Of a stretch of DNA of 35,160 bases, positions 27,717-35,160 are shown in pieces. Source of the DNA: Gammaproteobacteria bacterium (GTDB taxonomy: Bacteria > Pseudomonadota > Gammaproteobacteria > Pseudomonadales > Azotimanducaceae). The DNA lies in the NCBI GenBank assembly GCA_009837185.1, contig VXUA01000050.1, forward strand, positions 1 to 35,160. The letters run 5' to 3'. Numbering within the stretch: position 1 is the stretch's first letter; each line of letters begins with the position of its first letter. A model generated the notes under the pieces. It had not been told where the DNA came from. It saw only the letters and a program-made list of their open reading frames with translations, and did not search any database. Position numbers and translations under genes: made by a program.

Positions 27717-28022
27717 TCAATCGGAATCTAGTGCGCCTGAACTTCCCTTGTCCAAGTATGTCCATTTGATGGCGTCAGCGTACACATACTGTCCGTCCGA
27801 TTCGTTGCTCACCGCCACACGAACATTTCCGGGAGATTCGATGTTAATAATCGAGATTTCATTCCAACCGACCGGTAATTCGTTAGCAGAGACGCTGAGA
27901 TTCCAGGACCGTTCACCAGCAGTAACTTCGAGATCGTATTCACCAAGCGAAACCCCAAGTAACTGCAGAATCGAGACATTTGGATGGTAATATGACAAGG
28001 ACCACCGTCCATGACTTCGGAA
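27717..28022 (-). pseudogene. Gene fragment resembling a golvesin-type C-terminal domain
   Basis: A frame open from 28022 to the stop at 27717 has no ATG start (only TTG at 27998). Its end (PGNVRVAVSNESDGQYVYADAIKW) matches the pattern of golvesin/xanthan-lyase-type C-terminal modules, in which a Val-rich strand pair ends in an ADAI/ADAV segment. The preceding SVSANELPVGWNEISI also fits a beta sandwich. It overlaps, in another frame, the end of the decayed permease/peptidase gene, so this is probably the leftover 3' end of a different or frameshifted gene. The domain call is by eye and moderate at best. Confidence 0.4.
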
Positions 28023-29493
28023 TTAGATCGATTTTGAGCGAAACATTTGGAGCTTGAGTGGTAGTCATTTCACTTCTGAGAGTGGCTGAGGATATCAACT
28101 GCGGGTACCAATGACTCGACGGAGTGAGTGCGACGTAATCCGAAGTAAAAATGCTCGACTTCTGGCCCATTAGACGAACCAGTTGTGGATCCACATTGGA
28201 GCGACCTGCGCGCGGGATGTGTTTGACAAGATAATGTGGAACAGGTTTTCCGCTAGCATCAATGTCGATTGAGTACTCTTGGTCTTCGTTTGGATCACAG
28301 GCAGATAGACCGATAAAGAGAGTTCCGTTTTCGTGTGAGAAGTTCAATTCAGAGTTAGAACAGCGTACACTCTGAACCGTCATTCCTGGGTTGAGAGCAA
28401 ACCAAATCTCTGGAGATTCAATTTGGGATGTGTCCTCAGAATCAGAGTAGTCTAGCACGAACTTGTAGTTGAGGTTCAGACTCAGTTTCGAACCTGGCTT
28501 GATTGATACTTCCTCTTCAAGCGCGTTGATTGATGCTCGTTGTATGAATTTATCAGCAAAAAATTCCTGTTCTTTGTTCCATGATCGGTGCTGACTGTAT
28601 CCGATCAAATTTGATGCTTGAACCACAACTTGACTAGCTATGCCGAGAGAAGTGAGAATCACGATCATTGGTTTGTAAACGCTTTGTTTCGCGGGGTCTG
28701 TGCGTTCGTGAAACCATGAGGTTGCAACGATGAACGCAAAAGCGAGACTAACTATCGCCAGAAAGTAGACGAACTGTTTAATACTCCAGTAGGTGGGCGC
28801 AATTTCCGAAACATACAAGTTCGCAGCGCCGTACCCGAACGTAAACGAACCCAGTTCACCGGGTAATGCTGGACTAATCTAGGCTTGCAGAATCAGAATC
28901 ACAAGGGTGCCGAGGAACCCGACTGGAGCACTCTTGAAGACGTGAGCGATCAGGATCGCCAGGCTAGTCCAGAATAGCATTGCTAGGAATAGTTCGACTA
29001 GAACGAAGATGAGAGATTGGACTTCGAATGGCTCTACGATACCGGGCTGGTTTGCGACATTTATGCTCGAAATAACTTGGTAGGCAATTACAGTTGCAGC
29101 CACGCAACCGAACACAATTAGTGTTGGTGTTAGTACTCGAGACAGAGTCAGTAAATAGTTACTCGGCTCGCGATAGCTAATGACAACGTTTTTGATCGAT
29201 TCTTCACGATAACTGGGTAAGCGAAGAGCGAAGATCAGAACGACAGCGATACAAAGATAAAACAATGATGGTTCGTATCCGCCTAAACCAAATTTGGGAT
29301 TGGAGACGCCATGTAACGGCGCATAAACGGACGTTAGATAGTGAAACGTACCGAGTATGAGAGCGAAAGAGACGAGAATTATCAGTAGCGCCACAATTAC
29401 GATGGGGTTTGTAATTCGTTGAAGTAGGTGCTTAAGGTCAAGCCGGACCAAGCATACCAAGACCCGTAGAAAATCGAAAATTTTTTCAGCCAA
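27940..29493 (-). pseudogene. Decayed ABC-2 permease fused to M1-like peptidase N-terminus
   Basis: From the ATG at 29493 a 204-residue frame encodes membrane helices (IVALLIILVSFALILGTF, FYLCIAVVLIFALRL, IFVLVELFLAMLFWTSLAILIAHVF) and ends with TAG at 28879-28881 (LILQA). The same frame continues past the TAG (ISPALPGELGSFTFGYGAANL...) into a further long frame with YVSEIAPTYWSIKQFVYFLAI, HERTD and later YVALTPSSHWYP, which match ABC-2 permease/M1-aminopeptidase-type fusions in order. One nonsense mutation therefore splits the gene. After KIDLIPKSWTVV the homology stops and random residues run to the end at 27940, so the peptidase catalytic part (no HExxH) is lost. No ABC ATPase gene is nearby. 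The family call is from pattern recall and not verified. Confidence 0.6.
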
Positions 29494-29902
29494 AAGTGAG
29501 TAATCTCCGACTATTCGACATTACAGAGTGCATAAGACACTTGTCTAGCTCGTTAAATGAAATAGTTCTACACGTACCGAGTAGCTCCCTAGCACCGTTT
29601 CAAGAAGTTGGCTTTGTCCAACGTCATGGGATAGAGTCGAAATCGTATTGAACGGTTATACATACTGTTATCATAAATTCCATCCAACAATACTCTCGTG
29701 TTTGTCAAGTTATCTACGGAATTCCCATCATTTTCGTTTTCATAGGAAAAGGGATGAAGTTCGAGTAGCAGAACAGTCCTGGTTCTTGTTGTGAACAGAT
29801 AGTTATGGCAATTCAAAAGAATCGGAGTCGCGTGTTGTTAGCTCGAGAATTGCTATCGACCCTAAAATCACCTGTAAATTATTAGCAGTAGCGAACGATA
29901 AG
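29494..29902. other. Gene-free stretch between the broken permease gene and the IS remnant
   Basis: No gene is supported on either strand. The bases just before the IS3 fragment stay open in its frame for about 90 bases but do not encode a recognisable helix-turn-helix of the usual OrfA N-terminus. The stretch is AT-rich by eye and probably holds decayed DNA. Confidence 0.35.
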
Positions 29903-30337
29903 ATGGACCCAGATCAGCGAGAAGTCCGCAAAGAGCTACGACAAGTGAAACGGAAAATAGCGAGGCTCGAAGAAGAGAACGCGATCTTAGCACAGTCGGT
30001 TGCCCGGATCGTTAAGGAGAAAATGAAGTCCCCCCTTCCAGTTTTCGAATTCATAAAAGCGCATCAGAGTGAATTTCGAGTCTCGACGATGTGTCGCGTA
30101 CTACCTGTGTCTCGCAGCGGTTACTACGCATGGTTGCATCGGGGACCGTCGCGTTGGGAAGAAGCGGATCGTCGACTATTTCCCCTTATTAAAAGGATCT
30201 ATGAGGACTCTAATGGACACTATGGAACACTTCGGATCCAGGCGGTATTGCGAGAATAAGAGCTTCGAGTTAGCCGGCGACGAATTGCACGTTTAATGTC
30301 GGCTGCAGGCATGCGCGGGGACAATCGGCGCGATTGA
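29903..30337 (+). pseudogene. Truncated IS3-family transposase remnant
   Basis: The 118-residue frame begins with the C-terminal coiled coil of OrfA (RKELRQVKRKIARLEEENAIL) and runs straight into the OrfB N-terminus (FEFIKAHQSEFRVSTMCRVLPVSRSGYYAWLHR, then YEDSNGHYGTLRIQAVLRE). TAA at 30257-30259 interrupts it. The next codons, in the same frame, continue the family pattern (ELRVSRRRIARLMSAAGMRGDN) until TGA at 30335-30337. The OrfA helix-turn-helix, the DDE catalytic core and the inverted repeats are missing, so it cannot transpose. It marks past insertion activity in the accessory region. Confidence 0.85.
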
Positions 30338-30522
30338 AGAACTCGACTCGATTGGGCTGCGAGATGGTGGTACCAGTTTTTGTGGAAATTGTTACGAAGT
30401 TCAAAAATTTCATGTACGGGAGTGTTTCTATACCTTGCAAACGGAACACCGAAGTTGCACCGCACTGATGGTCCTCTACAAATTTTAAATTCAGCCAAGT
30501 CTTCTGAAAACACCTACTTTTT

Positions 30523-31752
30523 TTAAGGTTCTTTCCTGATACACACTACAAAACGACTCTCTTGATCGAGTAACTCGGGTTCTGTTCCATTGTGTTGGCG
30601 AACAGACGCGATAATTCGGTTTCGGACCCCCATACCGTAATGCTCAATGTATCCGTAGTCGCGCAAAATTTCCTTTAGTAAAGCATTACGCGCGACGCGC
30701 ACCACACCCTCTTTCATTTTTGCAACAGTCACGCCATTTGGTAAACCGCCAGGTGAAATTACTTCGAGCCGGTCCCGATACAGAGATACTTCAATATCGG
30801 TACCATCCCGGGTGTAATCGCGATGTGCCACGGCGTTTACTATAGCTTCGCGAACCGCATCTATCGGGAACGCGTTTCGATGTCGTCTGCGGCCGCCATC
30901 GATCCATGCTACACTACCCATATTTCGTTCCACGAAATCCACCGTCCGGTCGATTACACCCTTGTTTATTGCTTCACCCTGTTCTGAAACAATTGATGTC
31001 AGCGGTCCTGTTATTCGTTCTTCGTCAACCGTGTTGTATTCCTTTTCCAAGTCTGGGAATGCAGCCGCGGTTACGCCTGCTTGTGGCAATCGACGGTTTG
31101 GGTTACTACCAAACAAGAGCAAACCCGATACAGATGCCCCAAATTCAGTTCCGTTTGCGACGAGAAAATCTGAGTTGAGCAGAAGTTGTTCCCAACGTGC
31201 TGTGTTCGTTTGTTCAGGTTCAGTTCGTCCAAGCACGACTCCATAGTAATTTTCGATACGATCCATATCGAAGCTCTCCAAACCAGTGTCTGGTACAGGT
31301 TTTATTTCATAACGCACAAGTCCCGCAGCTTGGTACAGTCGTCCCTCTTCTTCGCGAGTGGATTCTCGCGAAGTACTTCCAACACGAATGAACGTCACCC
31401 AAGCTTTACCTCGCTTTGCTTTGTGAGGCTTCCCTAGACGATCGCTTAGAAGTTCGATGACACCTACAGTTTTCTCATCTGTCACGGTGATACAAGTCCA
31501 AACGGGGATGACTGCAGGCTGGACATTTTGAAGGGCGATGTCCATCGCCCATTTCTCGACGGTTTCGCGGCTTCTAGTTAATCCGGTGATTTGTCCATCA
31601 TTTTCCACGCCCAACAATATAAAGCCACCCGAGAGGTTCAACAATGCGGACATCTCCTGTGCTAATTCGTTTGGACGACAGTCGTCGCGTTTGAATTGGA
31701 CGCATGTATTCTCCGAACTCGCGATTAGTTCAAGCAGTTGCGTTTTGTTCAT
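30523..31752 (-). CDS. AlbA_2 / HATPase-domain regulator-like protein
   Basis: About 409 residues from the ATG at 31752; a GTG at 31770 would add six. The N-terminal third is an AlbA_2 (Schlafen AlbA-like) domain: VQFKRD near residue 20, then LSGGFILLGVENDGQITGL and IRVGSTSRESTREE. The C-terminal part has a HATPase_c_4-like segment with the pattern EAIVNAVAHRDYT (about residues 302-314), EVSLYRDRLEVISPGGLPNGV, and YGYIEHYGMGVRNRI. Such proteins are annotated as putative ATP-binding transcriptional regulators, and some lie next to defence or mobile genes. No partner is known. It sits between the IS3 remnant and the restriction genes, reverse strand, with no clear ribosome-binding site. Confidence 0.85.
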   Translation of the reverse strand: MNKTQLLELIASSENTCVQFKRDDCRPNELAQEMSALLNLSGGFILLGVENDGQITGLTRSRETVEKWAMDIALQNVQPAVIPVWTCITVTDEKTVGVIELLSDRLGKPHKAKRGKAWVTFIRVGSTSRESTREEEGRLYQAAGLVRYEIKPVPDTGLESFDMDRIENYYGVVLGRTEPEQTNTARWEQLLLNSDFLVANGTEFGASVSGLLLFGSNPNRRLPQAGVTAAAFPDLEKEYNTVDEERITGPLTSIVSEQGEAINKGVIDRTVDFVERNMGSVAWIDGGRRRHRNAFPIDAVREAIVNAVAHRDYTRDGTDIEVSLYRDRLEVISPGGLPNGVTVAKMKEGVVRVARNALLKEILRDYGYIEHYGMGVRNRIIASVRQHNGTEPELLDQESRFVVCIRKEP

Positions 31753-31770
31753 CAAGATTTGTTGGAGCAC

Positions 31771-32113
31771 TATCGAGTGTGTATCAATTTGCGAATGTTG
31801 AGGGTGGTTTTACCGACTTGTGTGTGAGGCATCGCTGAAACATCATTGAAGATGTTACATTTCGGAAGATTTTTTTAGAAGATGTCGAAAGTAACGACCA
31901 TGTGAAAAATTTTGTCTAAATTTCATTGACTGCCTCCCTGCGACTCGCTGAGCTCATCGACGCAGAACTAGGATATCGAGATTGTCAACGTCGGCTCGCC
32001 TAGTGAATTCACTAACATTTGCATCCTTCAGTTTCGATTTCGATATTAAGACCCGGTATGACCGTGGCTATTCCCAGAGTCAAAATTGAATGCAGAAGCC
32101 TAGAGAGATATAG
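31771..32113. other. Divergent intergenic region before the restriction gene
   Basis: The upstream regions of the AlbA_2 gene and the restriction endonuclease gene meet here. A protein-like tail can be read on the plus strand at about 31930-32005 (ASLRLAELIDAELGYRDCQ, then stop), which may be the end of a lost gene; nothing upstream in frame supports it. GAGAGA about seven bases before the endonuclease ATG is its likely ribosome-binding site. No clear promoter was defined. Confidence 0.35.
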
Positions 32114-33175
32114 ATGGACACCGCCGATCAGAATCCTAAAAAACTCGTCGACGCAATTCGCCACAGTGGTCTTTCAATCTATGATAGTATCGACTCTTCC
32201 AAGTTAAACGTGTGGATACCCACTACGATGCTGCAATATATACTGAATGATTCACTGACGGGTGTATCTCTTCCAGACCTACCTTTACGAACTCGGTCCA
32301 AGAGAGTCAAGGAATATATCTGTGATGCTTTAGGCTACCCCGTTCCGAAGAGTTTCAAAAAAACTCAACCACGTTTTCCAAATCAAAACTTTGATACTTA
32401 CGTTCAAAAGTCCAACAATCTGCAAATCTGGAATGAGGATATAGTCATTGGACGGCGTTATGTGATTGTTCGGATTGACGGCTCTGGGACGATTACAGGC
32501 GTGCGCGTGGTGACAGGACAAGACTTGGCGCGTCTAGATACGACTGGTACATTAACACAAAAGTACCAAGCTCGGTTAATACCAGGCATTGAAGAAGCGG
32601 AATTGATATCACCTAAAGATACTACTCCGATCTATCGTGTTAATCAAGGAATCCAATATCTTGACTCATCTCTTATTGCAACACCACTAAGAAATCCAAT
32701 TCCCACCGAATTACTTCCCATAGATGTACTGTTCAAGAGTTTAAAGAGTCTTGTCGGAACGAGTTTTCCGGATGTCGGGGATGATCAGGACCGGAGGCGT
32801 GGTGAATCGTTGCATCGCTTAGTATGTCAAACTCTTGGATACACTACCTTTGAAGATGACGGACGGTTCCCGGATTTAAAGCACCAAATCATGGAAGTGA
32901 AGCTTCAGACATCGCCAACGATTGATCTCGGTCTAGTGAAACCTGACAGTGAAGACCAAGTCGGTCTTTTGACCGTAGGTGACCATCACGTCCGGCATTG
33001 TGATGTTCGTTACGCGCTGTTTTATGCGGAAACCGATGGAAATGTGGTCTCGATTAGAAAAGTGTACCTAACAACTGGTGAGAAGTTTTTTACTAGATTT
33101 CCGCAATTTCAGGGTCGAGTCCTTAACAGGAAACTACAGATAAGACTATCGGACAGTTTTTTCGAGACTGAATGA
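32114..33175 (+). CDS. Putative Type II restriction endonuclease, PD-(D/E)xK type
   Basis: 353-residue cytoplasmic protein without recognised sequence relatives by eye. The C-terminal part carries a convincing PD-(D/E)xK nuclease motif: P253-D254 (GRFPDLK), then E261-V-K263 after a six-residue spacer, preceded by a helix with E231 (RRGESLHRLV), the usual order of these metal-dependent nucleases. The N-terminal two thirds would hold target recognition. It converges, with a 24-base gap, on a gene for an N6-adenine methyltransferase, so the two most likely form a Type II restriction-modification system that cuts unmethylated foreign DNA. The recognition sequence cannot be read from here. The function is inferred from motif plus neighbour. 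Confidence 0.75.
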   Translation: MDTADQNPKKLVDAIRHSGLSIYDSIDSSKLNVWIPTTMLQYILNDSLTGVSLPDLPLRTRSKRVKEYICDALGYPVPKSFKKTQPRFPNQNFDTYVQKSNNLQIWNEDIVIGRRYVIVRIDGSGTITGVRVVTGQDLARLDTTGTLTQKYQARLIPGIEEAELISPKDTTPIYRVNQGIQYLDSSLIATPLRNPIPTELLPIDVLFKSLKSLVGTSFPDVGDDQDRRRGESLHRLVCQTLGYTTFEDDGRFPDLKHQIMEVKLQTSPTIDLGLVKPDSEDQVGLLTVGDHHVRHCDVRYALFYAETDGNVVSIRKVYLTTGEKFFTRFPQFQGRVLNRKLQIRLSDSFFETE

Positions 33176-33199
33176 AATCTTGAGCATTAAAGAGTTCAG

Positions 33200-34960
33200 C
33201 TAACAAATAGGTCGTTTTTCTCCGAGAAATACTACCCACACCATCGTGTCAAGTCTCTCTTGTAAGACTTTTGCCTCTCGAGAGTCATGGGCTAAACGAT
33301 AAACTTCCTTGGCGGTCGATACTATCTCTTTGCTCTTTTGATTGTGTGGAGACGGAAGTGGAAAATTTTCTACGTATTGAGTCATAAACCTTCGCCGACC
33401 AGAGTATAGCTTATTGTGAAAACGCAGATCATAAAAGGTTTCTGCAAACGTCGAGTTCGCAACAGCTAAAGACAACCACAAGAGATCCAATTCTGCGGGA
33501 TCGCGGTTCACCATCCAATAGCAGTCTCCATTGACAACCGTCCCTTTTAAATCCATCCAAAAAGTAGGTTTTTCAGTGATGTCGCGGAACACTAGCTTCG
33601 GACGATCCCAGTTCCGTGGATCTTGTGGTACCCATATTTCATACCAGTCTCGCCCTGCCTCATTTAAGTACTTTCGATTTGCAAGAATTGATCGGTGCGA
33701 CTCCAAGTACGCTTTGGTTCGTGGAAATTTTTCGAGATTCACCGCTCGACGCTTACCCTGAACTACTTCGTGAGGGTAAACAACCATCTTTGGTTGATCA
33801 GGAGTCTTTGGAGTAAAGCGTTTCGCAACATGATGCGTAGTAATTGGTCTCAAGAGTTCTGGGCGAACTGATTCAGGCAAATCCTCCCAATCGCTTCGAA
33901 TGAATATTTTGTCAGCACAAGTCTTTACGCCAACACGTATTTTTCCAATGTCGCGAAAAGTTGCCCATGTATGCTTGTCTACGGTTTTGAGCCAGGCATT
34001 TGCCGATTGTGTGGCGACTCTCCAAACACCATCAGAAGACTTACCGGTATCTAAAGTGCCTTGCTTAACTTTGAATCGTCTACCATCATTAATTTTTACA
34101 ACACCGTTGTCGTGGGAAAGCGCACTTATGACATCGTCAGCTGTCGATGTCGCTGGATCAGTGGTTTCGTATATAGATTGAAATGTGGGAACAGTCGAAT
34201 TGGAATCATTCTTTCCTTGCAGTAGAAGAACGGCTGGTAGAACTGCGGCGTCAAAGAGTTTTGTATCCCCAAAGTCCCAAACGGCACGCAGATTGTATCG
34301 TTCATACAGACCTCTCCTCACAGATACTCCGGCCCTGGTCGTCATGAAGCGGTTAGAGACAATGATTCCTGCGACACCGGTCCGATCTAACACGTTCGAA
34401 ATACCAAGAATAAAGGCGTGGTATAAATCAACGCGACCGGACAGATTAAATTGTCTGGCTATTTCTTGTGCATGATTCGATCCGAGAATTTGCGTACGAA
34501 CATATGGCGGATTCGCAATAATCAAGTCATAGGTAGTAAGCTCATCTTGATCAAACAAGTCACCGCTTTGAGAACTTGTTTCGACTCTTGGCTTACTAGC
34601 AACTTCCAAGAAGTTTTTTAATTCGAAGCACAGTGAAACAGATGGAAATTCTCGTTTTATCCTTTCTGCTGCTCGATCCATCTCCGATGGGTTTGTTTCG
34701 TACCCATAGACTTCGATTATCGTGTTCGTAAATCCGCTCAAACTATTGAGAAGGCTCAGGAGTAATTCTCCTTGCCCAACAGCGGGGTCCAAAATACGGA
34801 GCGGTCTATCACCAGCTGGAGTGTCGATCGCCGCGACGATTTGTTTAGCAACAAAGTCTGCTAGAGTTTTAGGTGTATAAATCGCTCCGTGTGCTTTTTT
34901 CTTGGTAACTGTGCTATACCGAGATACAGGAGATGAACTCGTTTGTAGATTTTCTGCCAT
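33200..34960 (-). CDS. Type II N6-adenine DNA methyltransferase, gamma class
   Basis: 586-residue SAM-dependent enzyme that should methylate adenine in the host recognition sequence and so protect it from the convergent endonuclease. Motif X-like (GAIYTPKTLADFVAKQI, residues 25-41) precedes motif I (D58-PAVGQG) and motif IV N150-PPY153, the gamma-class order also seen in M.TaqI- and Eco57I-type enzymes. Residues after about 330 form the target-recognition part, with a TaqI-like C-terminus (HNKLYSGRRRFMTQYVENFPLP). The start at ATG 34960 agrees with the family; no ribosome-binding site is obvious, which may keep expression low. No separate controller (C) protein gene is seen. Like its neighbours here it looks more AT-rich than the dcw genes, consistent with transfer. 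Confidence 0.92.
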   Translation of the reverse strand: MAENLQTSSSPVSRYSTVTKKKAHGAIYTPKTLADFVAKQIVAAIDTPAGDRPLRILDPAVGQGELLLSLLNSLSGFTNTIIEVYGYETNPSEMDRAAERIKREFPSVSLCFELKNFLEVASKPRVETSSQSGDLFDQDELTTYDLIIANPPYVRTQILGSNHAQEIARQFNLSGRVDLYHAFILGISNVLDRTGVAGIIVSNRFMTTRAGVSVRRGLYERYNLRAVWDFGDTKLFDAAVLPAVLLLQGKNDSNSTVPTFQSIYETTDPATSTADDVISALSHDNGVVKINDGRRFKVKQGTLDTGKSSDGVWRVATQSANAWLKTVDKHTWATFRDIGKIRVGVKTCADKIFIRSDWEDLPESVRPELLRPITTHHVAKRFTPKTPDQPKMVVYPHEVVQGKRRAVNLEKFPRTKAYLESHRSILANRKYLNEAGRDWYEIWVPQDPRNWDRPKLVFRDITEKPTFWMDLKGTVVNGDCYWMVNRDPAELDLLWLSLAVANSTFAETFYDLRFHNKLYSGRRRFMTQYVENFPLPSPHNQKSKEIVSTAKEVYRLAHDSREAKVLQERLDTMVWVVFLGEKRPIC

Positions 34961-34970
34961 ATTTGCATTT

Positions 34971-34984
34971 AACTGATATTAGTT
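34971..34984. promoter_or_regulatory. Near-palindrome ahead of the methyltransferase gene
   Basis: AACTGATATTAGTT is symmetrical except for one mismatch pair (AACT.ATAT.AGTT). It lies ten bases upstream of the methyltransferase start and is flanked by TGCA on both sides (34965-34968 and 34984-34987). It may be an operator, for example for self-repression by the methyltransferase, but nothing else supports this. Confidence 0.3.
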
Positions 34985-35150
34985 GCATAGTCAATAGTTT
35001 TTCAAGCTTACTCATTACTGAACTGAAAATCATATATATTCATTTATACGTTGAATCATTTAGAGCATGAAAACTTTCATCTGACGTGTGTGGTTAAGTG
35101 GATGCAGGGGTTCGCGCACGGTTTTGGGGACAGTCAATAAGATAGTTTAC

Positions 35151-35160
35151 AGGAGGAATT
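35151..35160 (+). promoter_or_regulatory. Strong ribosome-binding site at the window edge
   Basis: AGGAGG at 35151-35156 is followed by AATT and the end of the window, so a plus-strand gene probably starts just beyond it. The TTTTGGGGACAGTC at 35122-35135 resembles sequence often found near mobile elements, which is only a hint. Confidence 0.4.

Noticed and set aside
1-35160. CRISPR array, riboswitch or rRNA genes
   Set aside because: No regularly spaced repeats, no conserved riboswitch core and no rRNA sequence were recognised.

Overview
The window looks like chromosomal DNA of a Gram-negative gammaproteobacterium. It carries a meso-diaminopimelate-type MurE (DNPR motif), a division and cell-wall (dcw) cluster, and the gammaproteobacterial gene series ftsZ ... 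dciA-secA-yacG-pilD. Outer-membrane features (a C-terminal beta-barrel ending in Phe, and a lipobox lipoprotein) agree with this. Coding density is loose outside the core cluster, and there are several broken genes and an insertion-sequence remnant, which suggests a genome under relaxed selection. The very large fibronectin-III/cadherin-like surface protein and the restriction-modification pair would fit a host-associated marine lineage, but that is inference.

Layout. (1) 1-4473: two tandem paralogous secreted proteins of unknown function, the second broken by an in-frame TGA and a damaged signal-peptide region, then a long non-coding stretch and a secreted HEAT-like protein. (2) 4829-17561: a single tightly packed operon behind a sigma70-like promoter: small ORF, rsmH, ftsL, ftsI, murE, mraY, murD, ftsW, murC, ftsQ, ftsA, ftsZ. 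Most junctions overlap or nearly touch. mraZ, murF, murG, murB and ddl, usual members of this cluster, are absent, and no remnant is left at the junctions. (3) 17607-21998: a bidirectional terminator shared with a convergent gene for a 1447-residue FN3/cadherin-like autotransporter-type protein, sitting where lpxC often lies. (4) 22252-27414: dciA (reverse) divergent from secA, then yacG, a lipoprotein and the prepilin peptidase pilD, all reverse. (5) 27570-27646: tRNA-Thr(CGT). (6) 27717-35160: an accessory region that starts at the tRNA. It holds a decayed ABC-2 permease/M1-like peptidase gene with an internal TAG, a golvesin-like gene fragment, a truncated IS3 transposase, an AlbA_2/HATPase regulator-like protein, and a convergent Type II restriction endonuclease and gamma-class N6-adenine methyltransferase pair.

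How it works together: region 2 makes the lipid-linked and nucleotide peptidoglycan precursors (MurC, MurD, MurE, MraY) and the divisome (FtsL, FtsI, FtsW, FtsQ, FtsA, FtsZ). The missing MurF, MurG and Ddl steps must be encoded elsewhere or replaced. SecA would export the many secreted products seen here, including the large barrel protein and the lipoprotein. PilD implies type IV pili or a type II secretion system encoded elsewhere. No CRISPR array, rRNA or intact transposon was seen. The most unusual points are the cleanly reduced dcw cluster, the surface protein inserted in a conserved gene series, an N-terminally extended FtsZ, an FtsI with SSQ in place of the SSN motif, and the tRNA-linked accessory region.
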